From positions 1 through 53,381 of the forward strand of contig CAYQMF010000033.1 in assembly GCA_964418595.1 (NCBI GenBank): a stretch of 53,381 nucleotides of DNA, read 5' to 3'. Positions 35,962 to 43,921 of this stretch are shown in pieces. Position numbers and translations under genes: made by a program. The notes under the pieces were generated by a model. The model did not search any database, was not told where the DNA came from, and saw only the letters and a list, made by a program, of their open reading frames with translations. Position 1 is the first letter of the stretch, and each line of letters opens with the position of its first letter. This DNA is from CAYQMF01 sp964418595 (GTDB taxonomy: Bacteria > Planctomycetota > UBA1135 > UBA2386).

Positions 35962-36990
35962 CTACCGCGACCCGACCGCCCGCTCCGGCACGTTGCCGTC
36001 CGCGTCCGGCGCCCCGAGGAACAGGGCGCGCGCGCCCTGTGGCGCGTAGCTCGCGAGCAGCGGCTGCGCGCCATCCGGGCCGAGCACCATGCACGCCGTC
36101 GACAGCGCGTCGGCGAGCATCGCGTTGTCCGCCCACACCGTGACCGAGGCCCAGGCGTGGCGCACGTTCGTCCCGGTGCGCGGGTCGAGGATGTGGTGCA
36201 CGATCTCGCCGTCGACCCAACGGAAGTTGCGGTAGTCGCCGCTGGTGGACAAGCCGCCGGAGAGGCTGCTCACCGTGTGCATGCGGGGCTCCGCACCCGG
36301 GGGCGTGGGCCGCTCGATGCCGATCTGCCACGGCTCGCCGCCAGGCTTGGTCCCCCGGCACCGGAACTCGCCCCCCATGTCGACCATGCTGGCGACCACG
36401 CCAGCCGCGGAGAGCGCGTCGCTGAGGATGTCGGCAGCGGCGCCTGCCGCCAGTGCGTTCACGTTGATCTGAAGCGCCGGGTCGTGTTTCTGCAGGCGCC
36501 CGTCGGGCAGGATCCGCAGCTTGCTCCACCCCACGTGCGCGAGCGCCGCAGCGCGTTCGGCTTCGGTCGGCGGCGTGCTGCGCTGCGTCTTGGCGAAGCC
36601 GAGCACCGCGAGCAGGGGCTCCAACGTCGGATCGAACGCCCCGTCGGAGCGCTCCGCGACCTCCAGTGCCTGGCGCAGCACGCGCAGCAGGAGTTCGCGG
36701 TGCTCCGTCGGAACTTCGAACGGCTCCACGCTCGCGTGCGCGTTGAACGCGCTGATCGCGCTGTCGTCGCGCCAGGTGCTGAGCGCCGCGTCGAAGCGAG
36801 CCAGCTCGACGCCGACGAGGCGCTCGATCGCGGCGCGTCCCGTCGCCGGACCCACCCACTTCACCTCGAAAGCCGTGCCCATCGTCGGGCCCGTCAGGCG
36901 CTGCACCACGAGCGCGTCGTCGCAACCCGCGAGCACGAGCGCGAGCGCGGCGGCGAACACCCGCCGCCGACCGCGCGCCCGGCCTCTCAC
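35962..36990 (-). CDS. apbE: FAD:protein FMN transferase ApbE (lipoprotein)
   Basis: Periplasmic, membrane-anchored flavin transferase of 342 residues that attaches FMN to Thr residues of NqrB and NqrC. GTG 36990 overlaps the nqrF stop (GTGA), so it is the last gene of the nqr operon. A signal peptide with lipobox LVLAGC gives lipidation at Cys23. Family motifs are TGPTMGTAFEVKW (residues 33-45), ALQINVNALAAGAAAD, MVDMGGEFRCRG and the FAD/metal-binding HHILDPRTGTNV, followed by ADALSTACMVLGP. Length and motif order are those of active ApbE. The presence in this operon matches its known role as maturation factor. Confidence 0.95.
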   Translation of the reverse strand: MRGRARGRRRVFAAALALVLAGCDDALVVQRLTGPTMGTAFEVKWVGPATGRAAIERLVGVELARFDAALSTWRDDSAISAFNAHASVEPFEVPTEHRELLLRVLRQALEVAERSDGAFDPTLEPLLAVLGFAKTQRSTPPTEAERAAALAHVGWSKLRILPDGRLQKHDPALQINVNALAAGAAADILSDALSAAGVVASMVDMGGEFRCRGTKPGGEPWQIGIERPTPPGAEPRMHTVSSLSGGLSTSGDYRNFRWVDGEIVHHILDPRTGTNVRHAWASVTVWADNAMLADALSTACMVLGPDGAQPLLASYAPQGARALFLGAPDADGNVPERAVGSR

Positions 36991-38231
36991 GACCCGAAGT
37001 CGTCGAACGCGATCTGGCTGGGCTCGACGCCGAGGTCGGCGAGCATCTTCTGCACGGCCGAGTTCATCATCGGCGGGCCGCACAGATAGAACTCCAGCTC
37101 GTCCACGTCGGGATGCTTGGCGAGGTAGTTGTCGAGGACGACTTGATGGATGAAGCCCTTGAAGCCCGTCCAGTTGTCCTCCGGCAGCGGCTCGGAGAGC
37201 GCGACGTGGTACTTGAAGTTGGGGAAGTCGCGCTCGATCGCCTCGAATTCCTCCGTGTAGAACATCTCGCGCTTGCTGCGCGCGCCGTACCAGTAGCTCA
37301 CCTTGCGATCGGTCTCGAGCGTGTGGAACAGGTGGAAGATGTGGCTCCGCAGCGGGGCCATGCCGGCGCCACCACCGATGTAGATCATCTCCTTCTTGGT
37401 GTCCTTGATGTGGAACTCACCGTATGGCCCGGAGATGGTGATCTTGTCGCCCGGCTTCAGCCCGAACACGTAGCTCGAGCACACGCCGGGATTGATGCCG
37501 GTCGTGCGCGGCGGTGGCGTCGCGATGCGGATGTTCAGCATCACGCGGTTGCCCTCCGCCGGGTGGTTCGCCATCGAGTAGGCGCGGAAGCAGGGCTCCG
37601 GGTTGTTGGTGACCAGATCGAAGAGCTTGAACTTCTCCCAGTCCTCGCGGAACTTCGGCTCGATGTCGAAGGTGCTGAACTTCAGCCCCTGGTAGGCCGG
37701 CACGTCGATCTGGATGTAGCCGCCGGATTCGAAGTGCAGGATCTCCCCGGGGGGCAGCTCGAGGTCGAGCTCCTTGATGAACGTGGCGACGTTGCGGTTG
37801 CTGCGGACCGTGCACTCCCACTTGCGGATCGAGAACACCTCGGGCGGCACCTGCACCTTCAGTTCCTCGCGCACCTTGACCTGACACGCCAAGCGCCAAT
37901 GGTCCTTTGCCTCCGAACGGGAAAGGTGCGTCATTTCCGAAGGCAGTGGATTGCCACCACCCTCCAGGATCTGGCACTTGCACATGGCGCACGACCCCTT
38001 GCCGCCGCACGCTGAGGGGAGGAACACTTTCTGGTCGCTGAGCGCCTTCAGCAGGTTGCTGCCGATGTCCACCATGGGCGAACGCTCAGCGTCGTCGTTG
38101 ATCAGCACGCGCACCTGGCCCTTCCGGACCAGCCGTCGCTCACAGAACATCAGCACGACGACGAGGATGACGATGACCACGGTGAGCGCCGCCACGCCCA
38201 GGAGCACGGTGCCGATGAATCCCACGGTCAC
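36987..38231 (-). CDS. nqrF: Na+-translocating NADH:quinone reductase subunit F
   Basis: NADH-oxidising subunit of Na+-NQR, 414 residues. GTG 38231 overlaps the nqrE stop as GTGA. One N-terminal membrane anchor (VLLGVAALTVVIVILVVVLM) is followed by a ferredoxin domain with the 2Fe-2S ligands Cys75, Cys81, Cys84 and Cys116 (ACGGKGSCAMCKC and RLAC). An FAD-binding domain comes next (CFRAYSMANHP), and then an NADH domain (MIYIGGGAGMAPLRSHI, YLCGPPMMNSAV). The enzyme passes electrons from NADH to FAD, the 2Fe-2S cluster and then to the other subunits. Length and all cofactor residues agree with the V. cholerae type. Confidence 0.98.
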   Translation of the reverse strand: MTVGFIGTVLLGVAALTVVIVILVVVLMFCERRLVRKGQVRVLINDDAERSPMVDIGSNLLKALSDQKVFLPSACGGKGSCAMCKCQILEGGGNPLPSEMTHLSRSEAKDHWRLACQVKVREELKVQVPPEVFSIRKWECTVRSNRNVATFIKELDLELPPGEILHFESGGYIQIDVPAYQGLKFSTFDIEPKFREDWEKFKLFDLVTNNPEPCFRAYSMANHPAEGNRVMLNIRIATPPPRTTGINPGVCSSYVFGLKPGDKITISGPYGEFHIKDTKKEMIYIGGGAGMAPLRSHIFHLFHTLETDRKVSYWYGARSKREMFYTEEFEAIERDFPNFKYHVALSEPLPEDNWTGFKGFIHQVVLDNYLAKHPDVDELEFYLCGPPMMNSAVQKMLADLGVEPSQIAFDDFGS

Positions 38232-38845
38232 ACTCCGCTGAAGGTCATGAATGCCATCGCCACGAGGCCCGTGGTGATGAAAGTGATACCCAGACCACGT
38301 AGCGGCGCGGGCACGTTGCTCGTGCGCATCTTCCAGCGGATCGCCGACATGCTGACGATCGCTACCGCCCAACCCATCCCCGACGCCACGCCGTACACCA
38401 GCGTGTGCGGGAGGTCATAGTCATTCTGCACCATGAACAACGAACCCCCCAGGATCGCACAGTTGACCGCAATCAGCGGCAGGAATATCCCGAGCGATGC
38501 GTAGAGCTTGGGGCTGAACTTGTCGACGGCCATCTCCACGATCTGCGTCACCGCGGCGATGCTGGCAATGAACGTCAGGAACTGGAGATAAGAAAGATCG
38601 GTGTCCGGAAGTCCGGCCCAGGCCAACGCGCCCGGCGCCAGCACGTAGTGCTGCAACGCCCAGTTCATCGGCACGGTGATGGACTGGACGAAGATCACGG
38701 CGATGCCGAGGCCGATCGAACTGTCGACCCGCTTGCTCACCGCCAGGTACGAACACATCCCGAGGAAATACGCGAGCAGGATGTTCTCGACGAAGATCTG
38801 TCGCAGCCCGAACAGGAGGAGATTGGGGCCTTCAGCTAGAAGCAT
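38228..38845 (-). CDS. nqrE: Na+-translocating NADH:quinone reductase subunit E
   Basis: Integral membrane subunit of 205 residues with six hydrophobic segments. It keeps the conserved Cys in LGMCSYLAVS and the second Cys in AVNCAILGGSLF; these pair with those in NqrD to form the intramembrane iron centre. Blocks NILLAYFLGMC and VYGVASGMGWAVAI match the family. ATG 38845 lies 9 bases after the nqrD stop, and its own stop overlaps nqrF. Confidence 0.97.
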   Translation of the reverse strand: MLLAEGPNLLLFGLRQIFVENILLAYFLGMCSYLAVSKRVDSSIGLGIAVIFVQSITVPMNWALQHYVLAPGALAWAGLPDTDLSYLQFLTFIASIAAVTQIVEMAVDKFSPKLYASLGIFLPLIAVNCAILGGSLFMVQNDYDLPHTLVYGVASGMGWAVAIVSMSAIRWKMRTSNVPAPLRGLGITFITTGLVAMAFMTFSGV

Positions 38846-38854
38846 GTTCGAATC

Positions 38855-39523
38855 TCACTTTTCCGAGTAACCGGACAGGGCGCGCTGCACCCACACGATC
38901 ACGCCGAGCAACACAAAGGCCCCGGGAGCCAGGACCATGAGTCCGTTGTTGGTGTAGCCAGCGTCGTACATCGCCTGGGGCACCACCTGGAAGCCGAGCA
39001 GAGTCCCCGAGCCGAAGACTTCGCGCACGGACCCGATGACGGCGAGGATCCAGAAATAGCCGAGACCGTTGCCGATCCCGTCGAGGAGACTGCGCCACGG
39101 CGGGTTGCTCATGGCGTATGCCTCGAGGCGTCCCATGACGATGCAGTTCGTGATGATGAGGCCCACGAACACCGAGAGCTGCTTGCTCAGGTCGTACATG
39201 AACGCTTGCAGGATCTGGTCGAAGGCGATCACCACGCCGGATACCACCACCAGCTGGACGATGATGCGGATCTTGCTCGGGATCCAGTTCCGCAGTAGCG
39301 AGATCATCACGTTGGACAGGGCCGTGACCAGCGTCACACCGGCGCCCATCACCAGGGCCTTGTCGAGGCGGGTGGTCACCGCCAGCGACGAACAGATGCC
39401 GAGGACCTGGAATGCGATCGGGTTGTTCACCCACATCGGATCGACCAGTGCCTTCATCTCCGGCTTGCCGAACACTGGCGGCTTCGGTGCAGCCGGTGCG
39501 GGGGTCTCGAGGGTCGCAGTCAT
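38855..39523 (-). CDS. nqrD: Na+-translocating NADH:quinone reductase subunit D
   Basis: Integral membrane subunit of 222 residues, homologous to NqrE. A Pro/Ala-rich N-terminus precedes WVNNPIAFQVLGICSSLAVTT, containing the first iron-centre Cys; the second is in IITNCIVMGRLEAYAM. Six hydrophobic segments follow the family pattern, with the conserved GIGNGLGYFWILAVIGSVREVFGSG region split by a loop. ATG 39523 is preceded by a GAGGAG ribosome-binding site (39532-39537), which overlaps the nqrC stop. Confidence 0.97.
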   Translation of the reverse strand: MTATLETPAPAAPKPPVFGKPEMKALVDPMWVNNPIAFQVLGICSSLAVTTRLDKALVMGAGVTLVTALSNVMISLLRNWIPSKIRIIVQLVVVSGVVIAFDQILQAFMYDLSKQLSVFVGLIITNCIVMGRLEAYAMSNPPWRSLLDGIGNGLGYFWILAVIGSVREVFGSGTLLGFQVVPQAMYDAGYTNNGLMVLAPGAFVLLGVIVWVQRALSGYSEK

Positions 39524-39531
39524 CTCCGGGT

Positions 39532-39537
39532 CTCCTC
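39532..39537 (-). promoter_or_regulatory. Shine-Dalgarno site of nqrD
   Basis: GAGGAG on the minus strand lies 8 bases before the nqrD ATG and overlaps the nqrC stop codon (39536-39538), so nqrC and nqrD are likely translationally coupled. Confidence 0.7.
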
Positions 39538-40273
39538 AGTTGCTGCTCTTCAGTCGATCCAGGAACGGCTTGAAAGTATCGAGGTCCTTCTTCACGAACG
39601 CAGTCACACCGGTGCCTGTGATCGTCGCCCCCGAAATGCCGTCCACGTAGTGTTGCTTCTCGACGGCGACAGCAGGGTCGACCTTGCCCTTCTTGACGCG
39701 CACGCCGTAGATCAGGCCCTTGGCGTCGTAGATCGATTTCCCGATCCAGTTGGCCTTCCATTTGGGGTTGTCGACCTCGCCGCCGAGCCCGGGCGTCTCC
39801 CCGTGTTTGTAGAACGTGATCCCCTTGACCGTAGCGCCCTTGGCGTCGAGCGCGAGGAAGCCGTACAGGATGCTCCAGAGCCCCTTGCCCGACACCGGCA
39901 GCACCCAGGCGCTCGACTTGCCCTGCTCGTCGCGGGCCTCGAACACCTCCCGGTAGCGGGCCCGCTCCGTGGGGTTCTTGATCCCCGGAAGGTCGGCCGG
40001 CTTGTAGCGGTCGTCGACGAACTGACCGGTGGTCAGGTCGACGACGTGCTCCGTGAAACGTGCGGCATAGATCGCCTCGATTTCCCGGCGCGGACGCGGA
40101 TCGGCTTCGGCCAGCAGACCGGCCGCCAGCATGATATTCTTCTGCCGGTCGTACAGCTGCGCCGCCTCCTGAATCGGCTTGAGCGCCGTCGCCGCCACCG
40201 CGAGCAGCGCACTCACAGCGGCGGTGACCGTCACGGCGAAGCCGAGGACGTAGCTGTTTCTACTGGTGTCCAT
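39536..40273 (-). CDS. nqrC: Na+-translocating NADH:quinone reductase subunit C
   Basis: Membrane-anchored flavoprotein subunit of 245 residues. A single N-terminal membrane segment (YVLGFAVTVTAAVSALLAVA) is followed by a periplasmic domain. The FMN attachment motif is DGISGATITG, with the acceptor Thr217 (codon at 39623-39625), which is where ApbE, encoded in the same operon, would bind the flavin. Other family blocks are KGLWSILYGFLALD and HGETPGLGGEVDNPKWK. ATG 40273 lies 14 bases inside the end of nqrB. Confidence 0.97.
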   Translation of the reverse strand: MDTSRNSYVLGFAVTVTAAVSALLAVAATALKPIQEAAQLYDRQKNIMLAAGLLAEADPRPRREIEAIYAARFTEHVVDLTTGQFVDDRYKPADLPGIKNPTERARYREVFEARDEQGKSSAWVLPVSGKGLWSILYGFLALDAKGATVKGITFYKHGETPGLGGEVDNPKWKANWIGKSIYDAKGLIYGVRVKKGKVDPAVAVEKQHYVDGISGATITGTGVTAFVKKDLDTFKPFLDRLKSSN

Positions 40274-41525
40274 GCCGGGTCAGTCTCCGCTTGATGTTGG
40301 CCCGAACGACGAAGTGATCGATGGTCGGCGCAAACGCGTTCATGAGCAGGATCGACAGCATGGTGCCCTCGGGGTAGGCGGGATTGATCGTGCGCACCAG
40401 CACCGTCACCACGCCCACGCCCGCGCCGTAGATCCACTTGGCCCGCTGCGTCTCCGGACTCGATACCGGATCCGTCGCCATGAACACGATGCCGAACAGG
40501 AAGCCCCCGACCAGGATGTGGTCGAAGGGGTTGTCGAAGTAGCAGCCCTGCCAGCGATCGCCGAGCGCCAGGTTCATGAGGAATCCGGTCACGAGCAGAC
40601 CGCCCACGCCCGACGCCATCACCCGCCACGACCCGATGCGGGTCAGAATGAGGATCGCGGCGCCGAGCAGGATGCACAGCTTGCTGGTCTCCCCGGCACT
40701 CCCGGGGATGAGGCCCAGGAACATGTCGCCGGTCGAGAATGCGTCGTGCAGGGCCTCGCTCGCCTGGCCGGCCGGGGCCATCTTCGCTACAGCGAGGCAC
40801 GTCGGAGCGGCGAACCCGTCGATCACGTGTTGCGGGCTGTTGCCCGCCACCCAAACGCTATCCCCCGACATCTGGGCAGGGAAGGCGAAGAAGAGAAACG
40901 CACGTGTCACCAACGCCGGGTTGAAGACGTTCATCCCGGTCCCGCCGAACGCCTCCTTGGCCAGGACCACCGAGAACGCAACTGCGACTGCGAGCTGCCA
41001 AAGCGGGATCGACGGCGGCACGATCAGCGCATTGAGCAGGCCCGTGACGAGGTAACCCTCGCTGACCTCCTCCTTGCGGATGATCGAGAAGATCGCCTCG
41101 ATGTTGAGCCCCACGAAGTAGCTCACGAACACGATCGGCAGCATCCGCTGCAGGCCGAAGACCACCTCGTCGCCCATTCCGACGGAAGCGGCGGCCGGTG
41201 CGTAGTCGATCCCGAACAGCAGCCCTTGCATCCAGCCGACAGCGTAGGGCGTTGCACCGTCACCCGCGCGGGACCCCAGCGCCAGGAAGTGCTGGTGCCC
41301 GGTGTTCCAGATCGCCCACAACAGGCACGGCAACAGCGCCACGATCACGATCCACATCGTCCGCTTGAGGTCGATGTAGTCGCGCACGTGCGGGCCGTGC
41401 TTGGGCGCCGTGGTCGACGGCGAGTAGAGAAACGTCTCCGCCGCGTCGAAGAGGGGCCACAGCTTGTGGAGCCTCGAGCCCGGCGCGTGGTACAGCTTGC
41501 GAGCGCTTTCGATGAGGCGACGCAT
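40260..41525 (-). CDS. nqrB: Na+-translocating NADH:quinone reductase subunit B
   Basis: Large membrane subunit of 421 residues that carries FMN and riboflavin and takes part in quinone reduction and Na+ transport. The start is ATG 41525 (MRRLIESARKLYHAPGSRLH), one base overlapping the nqrA stop as TGATG. About ten hydrophobic segments follow, with family blocks GGTGMNVFNPALVTRAFLFF, GSWRVMASGVGGLLV and FGIVFMATDPVSSPET. The FMN-bearing Thr is at residue 242 (codon 40800-40802), in DGFAAPTCLA. The usual sequence there is DGYSGAT, so the two residues before the Thr-preceding one are changed; see findings. All other features look functional. Confidence 0.95.
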   Translation of the reverse strand: MRRLIESARKLYHAPGSRLHKLWPLFDAAETFLYSPSTTAPKHGPHVRDYIDLKRTMWIVIVALLPCLLWAIWNTGHQHFLALGSRAGDGATPYAVGWMQGLLFGIDYAPAAASVGMGDEVVFGLQRMLPIVFVSYFVGLNIEAIFSIIRKEEVSEGYLVTGLLNALIVPPSIPLWQLAVAVAFSVVLAKEAFGGTGMNVFNPALVTRAFLFFAFPAQMSGDSVWVAGNSPQHVIDGFAAPTCLAVAKMAPAGQASEALHDAFSTGDMFLGLIPGSAGETSKLCILLGAAILILTRIGSWRVMASGVGGLLVTGFLMNLALGDRWQGCYFDNPFDHILVGGFLFGIVFMATDPVSSPETQRAKWIYGAGVGVVTVLVRTINPAYPEGTMLSILLMNAFAPTIDHFVVRANIKRRLTRHGHQ

Positions 41526-42892
41526 CAGGATCCGCCCTCCTTCTCGTACATGTCGAGCCCGGCGCGAATGACGTTGCCGACGTCGATCTTGCAGGGGTCG
41601 GCGAACGTGCAGAGCGCGACGTCCTCCTCCGTGACCTCGAGCAGGCCCAGCGAGATCGCCTCCTCCAGGTCGTTGGCCTGGATCGCACGCACGAGGAAGG
41701 TCGGCAGGATGTCGAGCGGCGTCACCGCCTCCCAGGCGCCGATGTTCACGATCGGCCTCGCGCCGCCGTTCAGGCGAGCGTCGAGGTCGTATTCCTTCTT
41801 CGGCGCCAACCACGAGAGCACCGCGCGCGAGGTGCTGTGCCGGCCGAACTGCGGCAGGGCCCAGCCGAACATGTCCCGCCGGTCCGCCCCCTCGAGGATG
41901 CAGGTGAGCGTGGTCGCGTGGTAGCCGAGGAACCCGGCGCCCCCGACGGCACGCCCGGTGAGCACGGTGCCGCTGATCACCCGCACGTCGTCACCGAGCG
42001 GCTTGCCCGCGGTCAGCGTGAGCGCCGCGGCGTGCCGGCGGACGCGGAAGTATCCGCGTCTGGGCGCCGCGGTCCCGGCGACCGCTATGACGGTGTGGGT
42101 CGGAAAGCGACCGGTCGTCACCCACTGGCCGAGCGCAACGACGTCCTGCGCGCGCAGCGCGTAGGCGATCTCGTGGGCCCCGAGCGCGCGGATGCGCGCG
42201 ATGTGCGTGCCCACCAGCCCCGCGGGGTGCGGACCGCCGAACGAGTGGACCTCGACACCCTTCGCGTGCAGGAACTCCTGCGGCTGCACGACCGCGTCGC
42301 GCACGGTCAGGAACACCTTGCCGTCCGTGAGCTTGCGCAGCAAGTCGATGCCCGCCTGGAAAGCGGTGCCCTGCCCCTTCACTGCGACGGCCGGATCGCA
42401 AGCCAGCGGTTCCGTGTCCATGCCGTTGACGAAGATGGCGACCGGGGTCTCGTCGCTCCGCACGAGCCGCCCGATCGGGCGCTGCCGCAGCAGCGGCCAG
42501 AGTCCAGCCAGCTTCAGGCGCGTGACGATCGTCCGGCGGTCGAGCTTGCCAACCTCGGCGGCGGAGAGCGTCGCGCCGGGCGCGTGCTCTTCGCCCGCCT
42601 CCGGTGTGATCTCGACCCGCTGCAGCGCCCGCCCCGGCCCCAGCGCAACCTTCGTCACCTTGCCCGTCACCGGCGAACAGAACTGCAGTTCGGGGTCGAG
42701 CTTGTCACGTACGACCGGCTGGCCGGTGAGGACGCGGTCTCCCTCCTTGGCAAGCAGCTTCGGCTTGATACCTGCGAACTCCGTCGGGTCGAGTGCGACG
42801 AGGAGAGGCTCAGCCGCGTCCGTGATCACGGGCTCGGCACCGCCGGCGAGGCGGATGTCGAAACCCCTGGTGATGCGGTGGGTGGTGGTCAT
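41525..42892 (-). CDS. nqrA: Na+-translocating NADH:quinone reductase subunit A
   Basis: Peripheral cytoplasmic subunit of 455 residues. It contains an N-terminal biotinyl/lipoyl-like sandwich (GFDIRLAGGAEPVITDA, SPVTGKVTKVALGPGRALQRVEI), the KGQGTAFQAGIDLL block, RDMFGWALPQFGRHS and the C-terminal ALCTFADPCKIDVGNVIRAGLDMYEKEG that is diagnostic of NqrA. It binds near the quinone site together with NqrB. The start is ATG 42892. The gene lies 57 bases after the small NqrM-like gene, with no hairpin between, so it is probably in the same transcript. Confidence 0.97.
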   Translation of the reverse strand: MTTTHRITRGFDIRLAGGAEPVITDAAEPLLVALDPTEFAGIKPKLLAKEGDRVLTGQPVVRDKLDPELQFCSPVTGKVTKVALGPGRALQRVEITPEAGEEHAPGATLSAAEVGKLDRRTIVTRLKLAGLWPLLRQRPIGRLVRSDETPVAIFVNGMDTEPLACDPAVAVKGQGTAFQAGIDLLRKLTDGKVFLTVRDAVVQPQEFLHAKGVEVHSFGGPHPAGLVGTHIARIRALGAHEIAYALRAQDVVALGQWVTTGRFPTHTVIAVAGTAAPRRGYFRVRRHAAALTLTAGKPLGDDVRVISGTVLTGRAVGGAGFLGYHATTLTCILEGADRRDMFGWALPQFGRHSTSRAVLSWLAPKKEYDLDARLNGGARPIVNIGAWEAVTPLDILPTFLVRAIQANDLEEAISLGLLEVTEEDVALCTFADPCKIDVGNVIRAGLDMYEKEGGS

Positions 42893-42949
42893 GCTGGGAG
42901 GAACTGGACGCGACCTGAAACGGACCCTCGGGGACGTCTCGCTCGTGGA

Positions 42950-43144
42950 TCAGGGACAGCTCGCGCCGCCGCCTTGCGCGCGGATACGGTCGACTTCGGC
43001 GCCGGGCGCGCCGCAGCGCCCACACTTGCCATCGGGACCACTCGCGCCACACGAACCCGACAACCGGCGCCCGCCGAGCACGGCGAGTAGCACGATGGCG
43101 AGGATCGGCACGGTGAGGACGATGACGGGGAGAAGGAGGTTCAC
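42950..43144 (-). CDS. nqrM: NqrM-like small membrane protein (Nqr iron-centre maturation)
   Basis: Protein of 64 residues with GTG start 43144. One N-terminal membrane segment (VIVLTVPILAIVLLAVLGG) is followed by a Cys-rich tail: Cys32 (RLSGSCGASG), Cys41 and Cys44 (GKCGRCG) and Cys63 (ASCP). NqrM (DUF539) in V. cholerae has one membrane segment followed by GSCGG and a CxC-type cluster, and delivers Fe to the NqrD/NqrE centre. The topology, the GSCG block and the position directly before nqrA fit that role; the second cluster is unusual in spacing. Confidence is limited by the short length. Confidence 0.7.
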   Translation of the reverse strand: MNLLLPVIVLTVPILAIVLLAVLGGRRLSGSCGASGPDGKCGRCGAPGAEVDRIRAQGGGASCP

Positions 43145-43207
43145 GGAGCTACGAGGCGAAGCCTCGCAACGTTAGCCAAGGGTGCGCCGCAGTCGACAAC
43201 CGGGGCC

Positions 43208-43247
43208 AAAAAAAAGCGCCGCGGCCGCAACGGGGCGCTGGCGGCGC
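43208..43247 (-). terminator. Intrinsic terminator of selC
   Basis: On the minus strand the arms GCGCCGC (43247-43241) and GCGGCGC (43222-43216) enclose an 18-base loop, and eight T residues follow (43215-43208). It sits 30 bases beyond the 3' end of the selenocysteine tRNA and separates it from the nqr operon. Confidence 0.85.
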
Positions 43248-43277
43248 GAATTCCGGCCCGCGCGCCCCCGGGGAGCG

Positions 43278-43376
43278 TGGCGGGAGCGCATGGGAATCGA
43301 ACCCACCGAGACCACCTCCAGGGCAGCCCCCACTGGTTTTGAAGACCAGGCCAGACACCAGCCCAGATGCGCTCCC
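43278..43376 (-). tRNA. selC: tRNA-Sec (anticodon TCA), selenocysteine tRNA
   Basis: A 99-nt RNA with the features of bacterial tRNA-Sec. The 8-bp acceptor stem is GGGAGCGC paired with GCGCTCCC, followed by discriminator G and encoded CCA. The anticodon stem is CTGGT/ACCAG and the loop CTTCAAA gives anticodon TCA. A long D stem and a long variable arm (about 25 nt) follow the type seen in E. coli selC, and the T arm ends GGTTCGATTCCC. The 5' end at 43376 and the 3' end at 43278 are set by the acceptor stem. A terminator lies just downstream. A genome with this gene should also have selA, selB and selD. Confidence 0.95.
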
Positions 43377-43494
43377 GCAGTGGTCTCGCGCCGCTGCTGC
43401 CGGCGCGAGCGAGAGGCTAGCGTCCACGGCCGACACCGGTGCGTCAAGACAACGGTGGCTTGTCCACACCCGTGGCGCGACCCAACAAGGTACC

Positions 43495-43881
43495 ATGCAT
43501 CGATCCACGAGCGAGATGGAGTTCGGGGTTCACAGCGGGCCGTGGCGAGGCTTCTACCTCGATCCCCGGCAGCCCGGTCGGCACGGCATGCGGGTCAGCC
43601 TGACCTTCCACGGCGGGCGCATCCTGGGTGACGGGATCGACGACGTCGGCACCTTCACGATCGAAGGGCGCTACACGGTCGAGTCGCGGGAGTGCACCTG
43701 GAGCAAACGCTACGCGACGCACGAGGTCGTGTACCGCGGCTTCGCCGAGGGCGACTCGATCTGGGGGGTATGGCGGATCCGCGACACGAGCCTGCGCGGC
43801 GGCTTCCGGTTGTGGCCCGTGGCTTCGTCCGAAGGCATGGCGACGCGCGCGGAAGTGCACGCCGACATCGGCTCTACCTGA
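43495..43881 (+). CDS. Small conserved-looking beta-rich protein of unknown function
   Basis: Protein of 128 residues starting at ATG 43495 (an ATG at 43516 would remove seven residues). I do not recognise a named family. The sequence is rich in Gly, aromatic and charged residues with alternating strands (PWRGFYLDP, RVSLTFHGGRILGDGIDD, GTFTIEGRYTV, VYRGFAEGDSIWGVWRI), which suggests an antiparallel beta barrel such as a lipocalin-like or DUF-type fold. No signal peptide or membrane segment is present. It is divergent from selC, with about 120 bases between them. No in-frame TGA extension that could indicate a selenoprotein was seen. Confidence 0.75.
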   Translation: MHRSTSEMEFGVHSGPWRGFYLDPRQPGRHGMRVSLTFHGGRILGDGIDDVGTFTIEGRYTVESRECTWSKRYATHEVVYRGFAEGDSIWGVWRIRDTSLRGGFRLWPVASSEGMATRAEVHADIGST

Positions 43882-43921
43882 GCCAGCGACCCTGACCGTG
43901 AGCTAGCTGCGACGGGGGGGG

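Noticed and set aside
31995..36074. Minus-strand open frame of 1359 codons running across PuuD-like, mazG and GT-C genes
   Set aside because: Only its last 240 codons match a family (the PuuD-like protein). The rest is Arg/Gln-rich shadow of plus-strand genes with clear motifs.
42950..43144. The Cys-rich NqrM-like gene as a selenoprotein because it is next to selC
   Set aside because: No in-frame TGA lies within or just after the conserved part, and its Cys residues are encoded normally.
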